Part shown: in pieces, positions 1 to 12,275 of the stretch
How the letters are laid out: the number at the start of each line of letters is the position of its first letter
Position numbering within the stretch: position 1 is the stretch's first letter
Assembly: GCA_950106755.1 (NCBI GenBank)
Contig: OX467088.1
Span: forward strand, 12,570,001-12,634,000
DNA: 64,000 nt
From: Climacium dendroides
Taxonomy: Eukaryota > Streptophyta > Bryopsida > Hypnales > Climaciaceae
Direction of reading: 5' to 3'
Made by a program: the position numbers and the translations under genes
Notes under the pieces: generated by a model
Databases searched by the model: none
The model's input: the letters and a program-made list of their open reading frames with translations, nothing else
Told to the model about the DNA's origin: nothing

Positions 1-1364
1 ATCAATGACAAGTGTCATATAATGTGGAATATTGGTATGAATTTCTACGGATGAATGCTACCCATCCTAATCTACATGTAAAGCTTTGTTTCAAGTCATT
101 TCAATATTTATAGCAAAATATATAAATTTTTAAAAAATGTCTATGCCAAAGTGGGTAGCTATAAATATATATTGAAATGAGATTAATTGATTTTATTTCA
201 TTGTTTGGATTAAAACCTATACAAAAGTATTTTGAACATTCAATTTTGAATAATGAAATGAAATTTATGAGGAATTTGATTTTGTGCATCTATTGGGGTA
301 AATTTTAGAGTTTCAAAATGAATAAGCTCCCCTTTGGTTGATGATCCCTAATGAATATTTGATAAATGCTTAACTTGTTATTGAACAACGGACGAAAGGA
401 CTAAAACAAATATGAAAAAAATGTATTCTTAACACACACCAAAAAAATACCATTTCCTTTAGATTCTTTTTTGCTTGAAAAAAGTTTTTTTTAATTATAT
501 TTATTCAAAGTACTAAATTTATAATTATATACAAATGCTGAATTTCTTAACAAACAAAAATGTAGATATTATTATTGTAAAGTATCATATTTGTATATAA
601 GAACCTAATACGGATATTTTATATTAGATAACTTCTTTGTGCATTCACTATCTAGTATAATCCATATGAACATATTGCCTAAAAATACTGCTATGAATTC
701 TATTTATGGGAGCCTATGATCAATCCGATTGTAAATTTGGTTAAATTTAGATATTTTTGTCCTTAGCATTTAAAAATTCATAGTTTAGTTGTATGGTGTT
801 TGTTGAGTTAATATTTTAACAATTTAGAGGATTGAGTATTTAAAGAAAACTTGCAAGTATGAGACCATGCTGTTTCTTGCAATCTTGTACAAAGCAACAA
901 AATATTGGTAAAGTAAATACAAATCTATACTTGGTTTGACCTCAACATCATTGGAACGATTATATACTTGTTTTGCTTTGGGATAGTATGTTGGAGAAGG
1001 TTTATTGCAACACTCCAAGATATATACATTAAGAAAATTTGGACTCCCATTTAAAATCCCAATGAGACCAAACAACCACCTAATAAAATGATTTATAATA
1101 TGTACTATATTTATAAATCAATATTCATTTGCAAGATTTAAACCCGGATTTTAAAGAACCAAACCCGAATGCTTATTTGGAAGACTCTTGGTGAAGTTAT
1201 TTTATTGTATGTGGCAAAGTAGGGACATCCCAAGGTGCCACGTATCTAGAAGTGCCAATTAATTAGATGCTCATACCATTGACGATGCTACCATGTGAGC
1301 CTAAAAATGTGAGCATACAAGTCATACATGTAAGTAGGTATTTTACAACTATTGAAGGTGCCTA
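1..1364. other. AT-rich intergenic DNA, no gene seen
   Basis: Both strands contain only short open frames of biased composition, rich in Ile, Phe, Asn and Tyr. None has a recognisable domain or flanking splice signals. I see no RNA gene, long repeat or transposon end. Confidence 0.6.
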
Positions 1365-1755
1365 TAACATAAGTATCCTGTAATCATGAAAGGTGCTTAT
1401 AACATAGGTACCTATAACATAGACATCTATAGTGTAAATATCCTATCACCATGACTTTTTTGGGGGGCTTTTTGATGTTGAATTGCACCCAAAATTTAAA
1501 AAATGCCAAAAAGAATGCCAAAAAACTTGAATGAAATCGCCAAAGCACTTCGAATTAAAAATATGTAGATGAATGTTCAAATTTGGAGTACCACTATAAA
1601 ATTTTATATCGCCACTTTGGCACTTCTTAAAAAATGAAAAAAAAACCTTGTCTATAACCGCAGAAGGTGCTTGTAATATAGACATCTATAATATAAATAT
1701 CCTATAACCATAAAAGGTGCCTATAATATAAATACCTATAATATAGGAGTCTAGG
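1365..1755. repeat. degenerate short tandem repeat split by an inserted element
   Basis: Variants of a short phrase (aggtgc, then tataacata and tacctataa) recur from about 1365 to 1445 and again from about 1660 to 1755. Between them lies an unrelated stretch, about 1453-1655, rich in G/A runs. That stretch matches, in opposite orientation, DNA at about 29415-29690: both contain a phrase like 'atatcgccact' followed by 'tggcacttctt'. The simplest reading is a non-coding mobile element inserted into an older tandem repeat. Copies are diverged and ends were set by eye. Confidence 0.45.
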
Positions 1756-2300
1756 CTCCCAGGTTCATGGACTTAACATCCTAAACGCTTTTTTCAATAA
1801 ATGAGATTCGAGCTATTAGCTAGAAGTTAGTGACTACAATCAATGCCTTGGATGATGGTGACGAATTGATCAATGCTTGCAACAAGAACTTCCACCTTTT
1901 TGTGTAAATTCATCACAAGAAGTGACGTTTTAAGGCCTTCATATTGTGTCCGTACATGGAAAATATTGTGACTGCTCCAAGTGAGTAAGCATGGCCATCA
2001 GGGATACACATTGGGAGTAAGCTGACCATCATGGATACTCCATACCATGTTGATTTTGTGGTGGTCCAAAGACTCCCAAAAAAAAAATTCATAACAAATT
2101 CATACTTTGTCAAAAATAAATAAAATTTCAATCGCTCTCCCCATTTCTCACCTTTCTCTTTCTTTATATTGAAAAAAAATAAAAAGTTTTAAATTTTTTT
2201 TCAAACAATGCAGGCAAACCAGTCATTCTGCCTGTCATAGGCTTGACTCATAACAGTAATTAGCGAGCTCATGAGTTATAACTCCACCGACCAAACGCTG
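1756..2300. other. intergenic, no gene seen
   Basis: AT-rich non-coding DNA with poly-A/T tracts. No supported coding exon, RNA gene or repeat was found. Confidence 0.5.
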
Positions 2301-3682
2301 TCCATGAACATGTTCCCATCACGTACATGCCAGGGAAAGGAACCCCAAACTACGAGTCACGTATGAACCGCTGCGTACGTCGTCAGTACCGTTCCCCGTT
2401 CCCCGTTCCCCCGTTCCCCGTAGAGCCCACAGAGCGAGTCGTACCGCGAAGGCAAGCTTTCCTGTAGCTCCACATTGGGGTGGGGGGGAGGGAGCAGCGC
2501 TGCAGCGCACAGGGGGGGGAGACGACAGTGTCCTTGGCTGCGTCAGGGGAGGGGAGACGAGTGAGGCCCTTGTATCTTAATGGCCTTGGGAAAGCCGACG
2601 ACGCGCGACGACCCCAGGGGAAGAATTTTGCAGCTGGCTCCAGCTTCTTCCCTCCTCGCCTCCCCTGCCTCCCCACTGTCTCCCCCAGCCTCGCCCAGCC
2701 TCGCCCCTTCTCAGTTCCTGCCAATGCAAGCCAGCCAGCCATCACGGCACATTCCAGTAGGTAAATTCAATTCAATTAATTTATTAAGGCAGCTTAATAA
2801 CATACAGCTAGCTTACAGCTGATCAGTTGCGCGCATTGCAGCTTCAAGTCCCTTCCTTCCATTTCATTTCATTTTCGTTTCGTTTCGTTTCCTAGTCAAC
2901 AATCGCCAACAACCTGTCGATGGAACCTTACTTCCAAATGTTCCCGCCTCACACGCTTATTCTTCTTCCCCACTGTCTCTAGCCTAACTTCGTCTGTCTC
3001 CTCCTCAGTACGTCGCTCCTTGTCTCCGCACGCAGCTGGCTGTCGTGCTTGCCCGCTCGCTCGCTCGCTCGCTCGCTCGCAGAGATAAGATTTGAGAGCT
3101 AGCAATGCATGCAGCACCGACGTTGTTGTTGGAGGTACTGGTCGTTGGTGACATGTCCATGGGCTTGCGGAGCCAAGGGCGTTCATTGACGCCTTGGTAG
3201 TGTGTGCGCACCACATATGTGTATGCTTGCCAAGGTTCTTTGGGGCTGCCAAGGTCGCTGTTTTGGAGTGTTGGGGCGGTCGTAGCTAGGGCACCGGTGG
3301 TATATATATATATTGAGTTTTGGGGGAGTTTGATCGGTGTGTAGATAGGGTGGGCGCGGCATTGGAGGGGAGGCGTGTGGGAGGGAGAGGAGAGGAGAGG
3401 AGGGCGAAGTTGACGAGGGTGCTTGTTCTGGTGTGTGTGTGATATCGTGGGTTCCACGGTGCGTGTCGAGAGCACATGGTTGCATGTAAAGGAGGAGAGG
3501 AGCGGGTTCGCATTGATAGAGGCGTGAGCGATTGTGCATGGCGACGGACAGGCCGCAGCGCCATTGCTGCCGACAGTCGAGGTAGAAGTGGAGGAGGCGG
3601 CGTTGAAGAGCAAGCTCGAGGGTTGGCGTTGGCCTTGGCGTTGGGGTTGGGGTTGCAGCGTCGTTGGCTTCGTTGAGGAGCG
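2301..3682 (+). promoter_or_regulatory. GC-rich upstream and probable 5' leader region of CESA
   Basis: Base composition changes sharply to GC-rich about 1.3 kb before the CESA start codon. The stretch holds pyrimidine-rich tracts (about 2640-2710 and 2855-2890), a GCTC microsatellite (3055-3080) and a TA run near 3300-3312. Open frames on the minus strand here are low-complexity and overlap the CESA first exon, so I treat them as chance. The transcription start cannot be placed; a 5'UTR intron is possible but unproven. Confidence 0.45.
3055..3080. repeat. GCTC tetranucleotide microsatellite
   Basis: The 4-bp unit GCTC is repeated about six times without interruption, upstream of the CESA start codon. 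Confidence 0.85.
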
Positions 3683-6600
3683 ATGGAGGCCAATGGCGGC
3701 CTCGTTGCCGGCTCTCACAATCGCAACGAGCTCGTGGTCATCCGCGACCCCGGAGGCGAAGGGGTACGCACGCATACTTAGAATGCACGTCCCCTTCATC
3801 GCCAAAAATGTAGACTTGTGCATTGCTTGCAACTGTTGTCGATTGGAGGCTGTGAGGGTTTGTGACTGCTGCTGTGAGGCGATGGGGTACGCAGACTTAG
3901 AATGCCCTCTTCATCGCTAAAATGCAGACACGCCCACAGTCATCCGTTGCGAGTGTTTCCGGAGAGAGTTTGTGATTGCTGCTGTGAGGGTAACCAACAT
4001 ATTTTGAATGCTCTTGGGCGTTGCTGATCAATGTGCAGCCGAAGCCGCTGAGTCACGTGAACGGGCTCATCTGCAATATCTGTGGGGACGACGTCGGGGC
4101 AACAGTCGACGGGGAGCTTTTCGTCGCCTGTTTCGAGTGCGGCTTCCCCGTGTGTCGCCCCTGCTTCGAGTACGAGCGCAAGGAAGGCAACCAGTCGTGC
4201 CCACAATGCAAGTCTCGCTACAATCGCCAGAAAGGTAATCAAAAGTCGCCATGGGTGCAGCAATCAATCATGGCCTTCGAAGCTCTTAGAGCATGAAAGA
4301 ATGCTCCGTCTGCCAGGGCACGAGTTTTATTTGCTAATTTTTTTCCGCTTAGGGTTTAACAACTTTCAGCCGACCCTGACAGACGCTCTGAATGTTCACG
4401 TACGTCAACAGGGTCTCCTCGCGTGCCTGGTGACGACGACGAAGACGACACCGACGACCTGGAGAATGAATTCAGCTTCGAGATGGAGACTCATCACCAC
4501 CTGGGGATGGAGAGCCAGCACGTGACGGATGCGATGCTGCACGGGCACATGAGCTATGGAGGCATGTACGCGGATCACAACCTGCCGCACCACATGATGC
4601 ACCACCACCACCACCAGCCCATGCAGTTCCCGTTGCTGACGGACGGCACTGAGGGCAACGAAGAAGAGGAGGACATGGCGGATGATACGCACGCTATTGC
4701 AGTGCCGCCGCCGATGAATGGCGGAAAGCGCGTGCACCCCTTGCCTTACATCGAATCCAACCTTCCTGGTACGCAATTGCCTGGTTCCAAAGAGTCCAAT
4801 TTGCTAGCTTTCAGCATTGGTTCCATCGATCTTGCCATAACAATACATTCTTGGTCGGAGCTTCCAGCATTAGTACGGAAGGCTGATATTACTTTAGTCT
4901 TCGTAGTGGTTTTGCAAGGACCGTCAGAAATCTCTTAATATTCTAGCAATGGTTTAGTATAACACTGTGCAATATATCTGCAACTATTTGGGATTGCAAT
5001 AGTTTTTGCAACAGTTTTGCTAGGCATAAATGTGGGTTGGTTCCGGAAGACTTTTGCGACAAGTTTACAGCGCTTCTGCAAAGGTTCGCAAAGGCCGTAC
5101 GTTTTTCGCGTACGGTTTTGCTGTATAACCATTGCAGAATAATCGATGATGTGCTACAGCTGCTACTTCTCCTCATTCAAGGAAGAATCATGGTATCAAA
5201 GACGCTGTGATAGAGAATCTATAGGACGAATTTTAGTTATTCTATGAGTGCACAACATTTTTCTGTGACAGTTGCTCAATTGAAGAACATTTCTAGCCCC
5301 AAACACCAATCACCGCACTCGTAGAAAACCTTAAGAATTTATGAAGGTAGCGTTTTGGCAGTACTGAATTGAAATTAACAGTAGAATATGTATTTGAAGA
5401 GATGTAGAATTGATATTGGTATTCAGACGTAGTGTTTTGAGTCAATTAAAATTTGCAATTCATGCAATAACGAATAAGGTAATGGGCATATCTGCTTGAA
5501 TCTACATTGACTAGTGACGGGGTTCGGTTCTGAATTTAGATTGTACCCACTGTTCAGACTGTTTCAATACTGAATCCAATACTTGGGATTTTCTTGAGGC
5601 GATAACCGAAATAAGACTTCATCTCATTTCGATCTTGTGTGTAATTGCAGTTCAAGCGCGGCCGATGGATCCTACGAAGGACTTGGCAGCTTACGGCTAT
5701 GGCAGCGTGGCGTGGAAGGAGCGAGTGGACAACTGGAAAATGCGGCAAGAGAAGATGATGACTGAAGGCCATCACCACAAAGGCGGGGGTGACATGGATG
5801 GCGAAAACGGCCCTGATCTTCCCATGTAGGCCCTCACAATCCAAAATCCAGTCGAATCGTTTGAAGCATTCGTATTTTCAACCAATTTCTCATCTTTGAG
5901 GTCGTGTTTTGGAGCATACTATGGATGCAATCCGTGAAACATACGATTCCTGCAACTAATTCGAGTTGGTTTCGCATCTGTTTGTGCTCGTGATTTTGAG
6001 TAGAGCTTTGAAGTGAAATTGTTTGAAGGATTTGTAAGCAAGAGGGGTTGCATTGCGCATCTTTGTGATTTTGATTGCAGTTCTGAAGTCATTGTTGGGA
6101 GGGTTTTTATGCATGATGGATAGCATCGCGTATCTTTGCGTTTATTTTAGTGCAGCTTTGAATTCAAATTGTTTGAAGAATTTCTATTCAAGACGAATAT
6201 CGATTGAATTTCGCATCTTTGTATATTTAAGTGATTTTGAGCGCATCTTTGAAGTCAAAAATGTGTGAAGGATTTGCACGCTTGACGGATTGCATTGCAA
6301 ATCTTTGTGTTGTGAAAGTTCTAGTTCTGTTTTGAATTCAAATTGTTCGAAGGATTTGTATTCATGCGAAGTCTGAATTGCTTACCGTTGTGATTTTGTG
6401 ATCTTTGTGTGCAGTATGGATGAATCGCGACAGCCGTTGTCACGGAAAGTGCCGATTTCTTCCGCGAGTATCAACCCGTACCGCATGCTGATCGTCATCC
6501 GCCTAGTGGTGCTGGCGTTTTTCTTCCGCTACCGCATCCTCAACCCCGTGGAAGGCGCCTACGGACTGTGGCTCACGTCGGTCGTCTGCGAGATCTGGTT

Positions 6601-9600
6601 CGCCATCTCGTGGATTCTTGACCAGTTCCCCAAATGGTTGCCCATCAATCGCGAGACCTACTTGGACAGACTCTCCTTAAGGTCAGTGATACGTACCTAC
6701 AAAATCAACGCTTCTCACCCACACCAAAATTTCGCAAGCTTCAATTTTAGCAGCACAGTCCTGCCTGGAAAACCTGTCCCTTTCTAATATGCTACAAATT
6801 TTTTACTACCCTAGACAAATACACTGTGAAGCCATTTCTAATTTCACTATTAAGCAATAAGTGCATAAGCAGTGGCCAAGCATTGGTGTGAAGTGTTGAG
6901 ATGTTGTGAGTGGAAGTTTGTGAGATATTTTTGTGAAATTATTGTGATGTTTTTGTGAACTTGTCCGTGGAAGTTCGTGAGAGATTTGGTGAAATTGGAG
7001 TGATAAGTTGAGATGTTGCCAGTGAGTAGAAGTTCGTGAGATTTAAATTGATGTGATGCCTTGGTGTTGTCGATGTCAACTCGCGAGATAGATTTTTTGG
7101 GGGAACTTGATCTGATCCTCCTGCGATCGATGTGGGTGAAGGTACGAGAAAGAAGGGGAGCCTTCGCAACTCGAGCCGGTGGACATCTACGTGAGTACCG
7201 TCGACCCCATGAAGGAGCCCCCTCTGGTGACCGCCAACACCCTCCTGTCGATTCTGGCGGTGGATTACCCCGTGGACAAAGTGTCGTGCTACCTCTCCGA
7301 CGATGGTGCCGCCATGCTCACGTTCGAGGTCCTGTCGGAGACGTCGGAGTTCGCTCGCAAGTGGGTGCCCTTCTGCAAGAAATTCAGCATCGAGCCCCGG
7401 GCGCCGGAGATGTACTTCGCGCAGAAGATCGACTACTTGAAGGATAAGGTGCAGCCGACCTTTGTCAAGGAGAGACGAGCCATGAAGGTCCGGAATCACG
7501 AGGCTTTCTGGCAGTTTTGTTTCACTTGTAGTAAACTTAAGAAAAATATGTCAAATTTGTTAACATTCTTCATTTGGGAGTCGGCAAAATTGGGGAACAC
7601 AAAAATGTTCACAGTTATCATGATCTGTTATCGGTAGAGTTAATAGTTTATTGAGAGCTGGCTGCAATTGATGCGGAGATTGACGAAGTTTCTGAAATCT
7701 TGCAGAGAGAGTACGAAGAATTCAAAGTGCGGGTGAATGCATTGGTTGCGAAAGCGAAGAAAGTGCCGGAAGAGGGCTGGACGATGCAGGACGGCACTCC
7801 GTGGCCCGGCAACAACACACGCGATCACCCCGGAATGATCCAGGTACAGTAGTTAATCAGTTTCCCCATTGCGTGACTAATCCCTCGATCTCTCCATTGC
7901 AAGCGTTTCCTTGTTAGCAGCAAGATTTACAGTTTCCCACTGATCTTTCCGTTGCAAGCATTTCCTTGTTATATAAAAATCGAGTTAGCAACAGGATTTG
8001 CAGTTTCCCACTGATCTTTCCGTTGCAAGCATTTCCTTGTTATATAAAAATCGAGTTAGGAACAGGATTTGCAGTTCCCCATTGATCTTTCCGTTGCAAG
8101 CATTTCCTTGGGGATAGAAATCAAGTTCGCAACACGATTTGCAGTTTCTCATTTGTGATTGTTCTTGTGAATATGCGCAGGTGTTTTTGGGGCACAGCGG
8201 CGGTCACGATACGGATGGCAACGAGCTGCCTCGCCTGGTGTATGTCTCCAGGGAGAAGCGTCCGGGGTTCAACCACCACAAGAAAGCCGGCGCCATGAAC
8301 GCGCTGGTGCGTGTGAGCGCGGTGCTCACGAACGCGCCCTACTTCCTCAATTTGGATTGCGATCACTACATTAACAACAGCAAGGCGATCCGGGAATCCA
8401 TGTGCTTTTTCATGGACCCCAACGTCGGGAAGAAGGTCTGCTACGTGCAGTTCCCGCAGCGGTTCGATGGGATTGATCGCAACGATCGTTACGCGAATCA
8501 CAACACCGTCTTCTTTGATGTAAGCACCGCGTATGCCATACATTGGGGGTTCATGTTTTTTTAACAGTTTAGGGACTTATGGGAACCAATTTGAGTTCGA
8601 CGTTTTCAAGCCATAAAATCTTGGTTCGTCAAGGGATAAGCCACATGGATTCTAATGCTGAGTCGCGGCAGTCATTCGCGTAACACGATTTAGCGAATTC
8701 TTGAGTGCAGTTCGTATAGTAGCCAATTTTATTTGAGTTTGTCCTTTTCTAGCCATGAATCCTTGAGTGGATTCCACTGCTAAGTTGCTTTAGTCATTCT
8801 CGTAACCCAATTTGTTGACTTCTTTTGTGCAGATCAATCTGAAGGGTTTGGATGGGATCCAAGGCCCTGTGTACGTGGGCACGGGATGCGTTTTCAAGCG
8901 TCACGCGTTGTACGGTTACGAGCCCAAGCAGAAGGAGAAGCCTAACAAAAGCGCCGGCTGCGGCGCCGGCGCGTGCTTTTCCTGGTGCTGCTGCTGCGGC
9001 AAACGCAAGAAGAAAAGAAACAAGAAGTCCAAATTCTCGAAGAAGAAGACCGCTCCCACTCGATCAGACTCCAGCGTGCCGATCTTCAGCTTGGAAGACA
9101 TCGAAGAAGGCATGATGGACGAAGACTCATCAAATTCTTCATCTCTAGTCCAATCCACCAAGAACTACGAGAAGCGGTTCGGCCAGTCGCCTGTCTTCGT
9201 CGCGTCGACGCTTCTCGAGCACGGCGGAGTGCATCACTCCGCCAGCGCGGGTTCGCTCCTGAAAGAAGCGATTCACGTCATCAGCTGCGGCTACGAGGAC
9301 AAAACCGAATGGGGGAAAGAAATAGGGTGGATATATGGATCTGTCACGGAGGATATTCTCACGGGGTTCAAGATGCATTGCAGAGGGTGGCGGTCGATCT
9401 ATTGCATGCCGCACCGACCGGCTTTCAAAGGCTCAGCGCCCATCAATCTATCGGATCGGTTGAACCAAGTACTGCGATGGGCGCTCGGGTCCGTGGAGAT
9501 ATCGCTCAGCAGGCATTGTCCGCTGTGGTATGGATATGGAGGAAGGCTCAAGTGCTTGGAGAGACTGGCGTATATCAACACGACGATCTATCCCTTGACG

Positions 9601-10651
9601 TCGTTGCCGCTCGTCGCGTATTGCGTGCTGCCGGCCGTGTGCTTGCTCACGGGCAAGTTCATCATCCCTACTGTAAGTCGGGCGCCGTCACTTCTCTCAC
9701 AAATTCTTCTTTCAAACTCCAATTGGGTTCATAGATTATACAAATGGACACAGTTTCAGTACGGATTTTCATATTGTGACAGGAATCCGCAAATCCAGTG
9801 CGCTTGTAGTCTTATCTCATGCAACCAATAATAGCTATTAATAATCATAAGTTGTAGTTTAGTAACTAAAATTCAATGCAAGCCGAAGCTCTGCTTTGGA
9901 ATCCACTTCTTTCAACTGAATTGCAACTCATGCTATGACCTTTGAGATGTTGCTCTCGGTAAGTAATTCCATGTAAGATTTTTGTGCAAGAAGGAAAAGG
10001 GCCAGAAAAGTGTGGATGAAACACGAAAACTCCAATTTGTTCACGGTTTGCCGATGTTGTGTGCAGATAAGCAACTTGGACAGTTTGTTTTTCATCTCCC
10101 TCTTCATTTCCATCTTTGCCACCGGCATTCTAGAGATGCGTTGGTCCGGCGTGGGCGTGGACGAGTGGTGGCGCAACGAGCAGTTCTGGGTGATCGGCGG
10201 GGTGAGCGCGCATCTGTTCGCTCTCTTCCAGGGCCTGCTCAAGGTGTTCGCGGGAATCGACACGAATTTCACGGTGACTTCGAAAGCCGGCGACGACGAG
10301 AGTTTCGGGGAGCTTTACACTCTGAAGTGGACGTCGCTGTTGATACCTCCGACTACCATTCTCATCTTCAACTTGGTGGGGGTGGTGGCTGGAATCTCGG
10401 ATGCGATCAACAATGGCTACCAATCCTGGGGCCCGCTCTTCGGCAAGCTCTTCTTCGCCTTCTGGGTGATTGTGCACTTGTACCCGTTTCTCAAAGGCCT
10501 TATGGGGCGGCAGAACCGCACGCCCACGATTGTCATTGTGTGGTCGATTTTGCTGGCGTCCATCTTCTCACTCCTCTGGGTGCGCATCAATCCGTTCGTG
10601 TCAAGGTCGCACGGGCCGAACTTGGTGGAGTGCGGGCTCACTTGCGGTTAA
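3683..10651 (+). CDS. CESA: cellulose synthase catalytic subunit (CESA), 10 exons
   Basis: Plasma-membrane GT2 glycosyltransferase that polymerises UDP-glucose into cellulose within rosette complexes. Exons joined in frame: 3683-3763, 4039-4234, 4412-4768, 5651-5825, 6415-6681, 7142-7487, 7706-7843, 8181-8519, 8833-9672 and 10067-10651. They give about 1107 residues, the usual CESA length. The start gives [20 protein letters not shown], the canonical CESA N-terminus. Exon 2 carries the eight-cysteine RING-type zinc finger (CNIC, CFEC, CRPC, CPQC). Exon 3 is acidic with a His-rich run. Exon 5 holds the first two membrane helices. Catalytic motifs are present: SDDG (exon 6), DCD (exon 8), and TED with QVLRW (exon 9). 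The Cys/Lys-rich class-specific region is in exon 9. The remaining membrane helices lie in exons 9 and 10. All junctions are GT/AG with matching phase and no frame is broken. Isoform class cannot be assigned. Confidence 0.96.
5990..6400 (+). repeat. diverged repeats inside CESA intron 4
   Basis: A phrase like 'caaattgtttgaaggatttg' followed by 'cgcatctttg' recurs about four times with drift at roughly 100-bp spacing. It lies wholly within the intron between exons 4 and 5. Confidence 0.5.
7880..8150 (+). repeat. 71-bp tandem repeat in CESA intron 7
   Basis: 'gatctttccgttgcaagc' occurs at 7942, 8013 and 8084, exactly 71 bp apart, with a diverged copy just upstream. The repeat fills most of the intron between exons 7 and 8, and its last copy ends shortly before the acceptor AG at 8179-8180. 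Confidence 0.85.
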
Positions 10652-10715
10652 GGTTTACGGTTTCGTGTGCACTACAGAGGGTATCACAGTTTTAGGGGTT
10701 CGTAATTGTCACAAT

Positions 10716-11095
10716 TTTACACGCTCGTGGACGTCACTGCTGGTGCCCCCGACCACTATTCTCATCTTCAACCTGGTGGGCGTGGTGGCTGGAATCTTGG
10801 ATGTGATCAACAACGGCTACCACTCCTGGGACACGCCCTTCGGCAAGCTCTTCTTCGCCTTCTGGGTGATCGTGCACTTGTACCCGTTTCTCAAAGGCCT
10901 CATGGGGCGCCAGAGCCGCACGCCCACAATTGTGATTGTGTGGTCGATTTTCCTGGCGTCCATCTTCTCGCTCGCTCCTCTGGGTGCGCATCAATCCGTT
11001 CATGTAGAGGTCGAACGGGCCCAGATCGTGCGGGCTCACTTGCTACGGGTTAGGGTGTTCAGTTTCGTGTGCAGCGTATCAACGATTTTAGGATT
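10716..11095 (+). pseudogene. tandem partial copy of CESA last exon and 3' flank
   Basis: Sequence from about 10314 (inside exon 10) through the CESA stop and 3' flank is repeated about 402 bp downstream. The copy encodes the same membrane-segment peptides (for example [20 protein letters not shown]) with a few substitutions, and a matching 3' flank ('tttcgtgtgca'). A 4-bp insertion near 10976 (CTCG duplicated) shifts the frame before the C-terminus. The copy lacks the first part of exon 10. It lies after the CESA stop codon, so it is most likely 3'UTR or dead DNA, although use as an alternative last exon cannot be excluded. Confidence 0.85.
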
Positions 11096-11657
11096 AGGGT
11101 TTCTCAATTGTCCCAAGGGTTTCTCAATTGTCCCAAGGGTTTCTACAATTCTTTTCAGTTGCTGTGAAACCTTTTGTAAAGATTGCAGGCCAAGTCTACA
11201 GCAGCAGGGTTGTGCGAAGCGCAGAATGCGGTGACAGGGGGCTGGCCGGGCGAGGACACACGGGTGGCGGAGGCAGAGAGAATAAGTGAAAATCGGCCTT
11301 GTAAAATTAAGCTGCAGCAGGTTCAGCGCAGGTCTTCGGAAGATCACCGAATTTGCTTCATATGTGCGAAATTCGAATTGCCGGTCAGTGGTAGCCGATG
11401 AGGAGACTGGAGGGGGTTTCTGTTGTGGGACTGAGGTGCTCCTCCTAATGTGACCTGAGCTGGAGTTGAAGCTCACCCTTTATTTAATTTATACTCCCTG
11501 GATTTCTGAATCAATTCTTCACTCTTGTGTTGGACACATCTTGTTTGTTACGGGCTGCCGATGTGCTCTTGTTGGTCTTGTAATAATTCTGACACAGTGT
11601 AAGTCCAGATTGTGCATTCGTTATGTGATTGCTGCACAATCGACTTGGTCGACTTGT

Positions 11658-11890
11658 TAGAACCACAGTCCGGGGAAGATTTTTAGCTTAACCGGCTAAA
11701 ATCCTACATTTTCTGAGACCAAACGGTTGCTTGAAGCATTCTCTCGGCTTGACCTTTATAAAATAGAGAATATTCTCTGATTTTCCTCTTTTTTGATCGT
11801 TTTTTTTCCGAAGATTTTGAAATCCATTCGAAAATTCTCAAAATCAACCGGCTAGCTCGTAACTAAATGCCGGTACTCCCCGTATATTGG
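11658..11890. repeat. interspersed element, copy 1 (related to 12142-12275)
   Basis: It begins 'ccacagtccggggaagat', continues with an 'aaccggctaaaatc' phrase and 'tacattttct', and ends with 'ccggctagctcgtaactaaa' and 'cggtactcccc'. The same order of phrases occurs at 12142-12275 in shorter form. The two ends are partly inverted (AACCGGCT against AGCCGGTT), as in a non-autonomous DNA transposon, but I could not identify a target-site duplication. Confidence 0.45.
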
Positions 11891-12141
11891 TTAGAACAGT
11901 ATTGGCGCATTCGGTGCATTCAAATGCGCATCGAACGCTATGTTCCACTTTGCGAAATACATTGTGGAACGCCGGAATATTGACTGAATACAGAAAATCG
12001 CATACTACAGGCGGTGTAGCGTACATTACGAGACCCGATGCTTGTGCGGGTCTTGTATGCATACGTGTTTGTGTCCGTTGGCAGGACGAGGCGGGAGAGT
12101 AGGGATTCTGGTGGGAGATGGCGCTATCTAGTGTGTTCATG

Positions 12142-12275
12142 GCTCCACAGTCCGGGGGGAGAAAATTTAGCTCAACCGGCTGAAATCTTACATTTTCTTG
12201 GGCAGTAATCTTACATTTTCTTGAGATTTCAACTGGCTAACTTGTAACTAAAGGTCAGTACTCTTCGGACATTGC
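12142..12275. repeat. interspersed element, copy 2 (shorter)
   Basis: It shares the start ('ccacagtccgggg'), the inner phrase ('caaccggctgaaatcttaca') and the end ('ggctaacttgtaactaaagg') with the element at 11658-11890, but lacks about 100 bp of its centre. 'atcttacattttcttg' is locally duplicated inside. Confidence 0.45.

Noticed and set aside
2319..2822. Overlapping GC-rich open frames on both strands
   Set aside because: Biased composition with no domain or splice context; more likely leader or promoter DNA.
3005..3832. Long minus-strand open frame of 275 codons
   Set aside because: Low-complexity Pro/Ser/Thr-rich translation of a GC-rich leader, overlapping CESA exon 1 on the opposite strand, with no domain.
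8973..9734. Second plus-strand frame over CESA exon 9
   Set aside because: Alternative frame of a highly conserved CESA exon; the CESA frame explains the sequence.
10716..11060. A second, independent cellulose synthase gene
   Set aside because: Only the C-terminal end is present, at a constant offset of about 402 bp from exon 10 and with a 4-bp shift; it is a partial duplicate.
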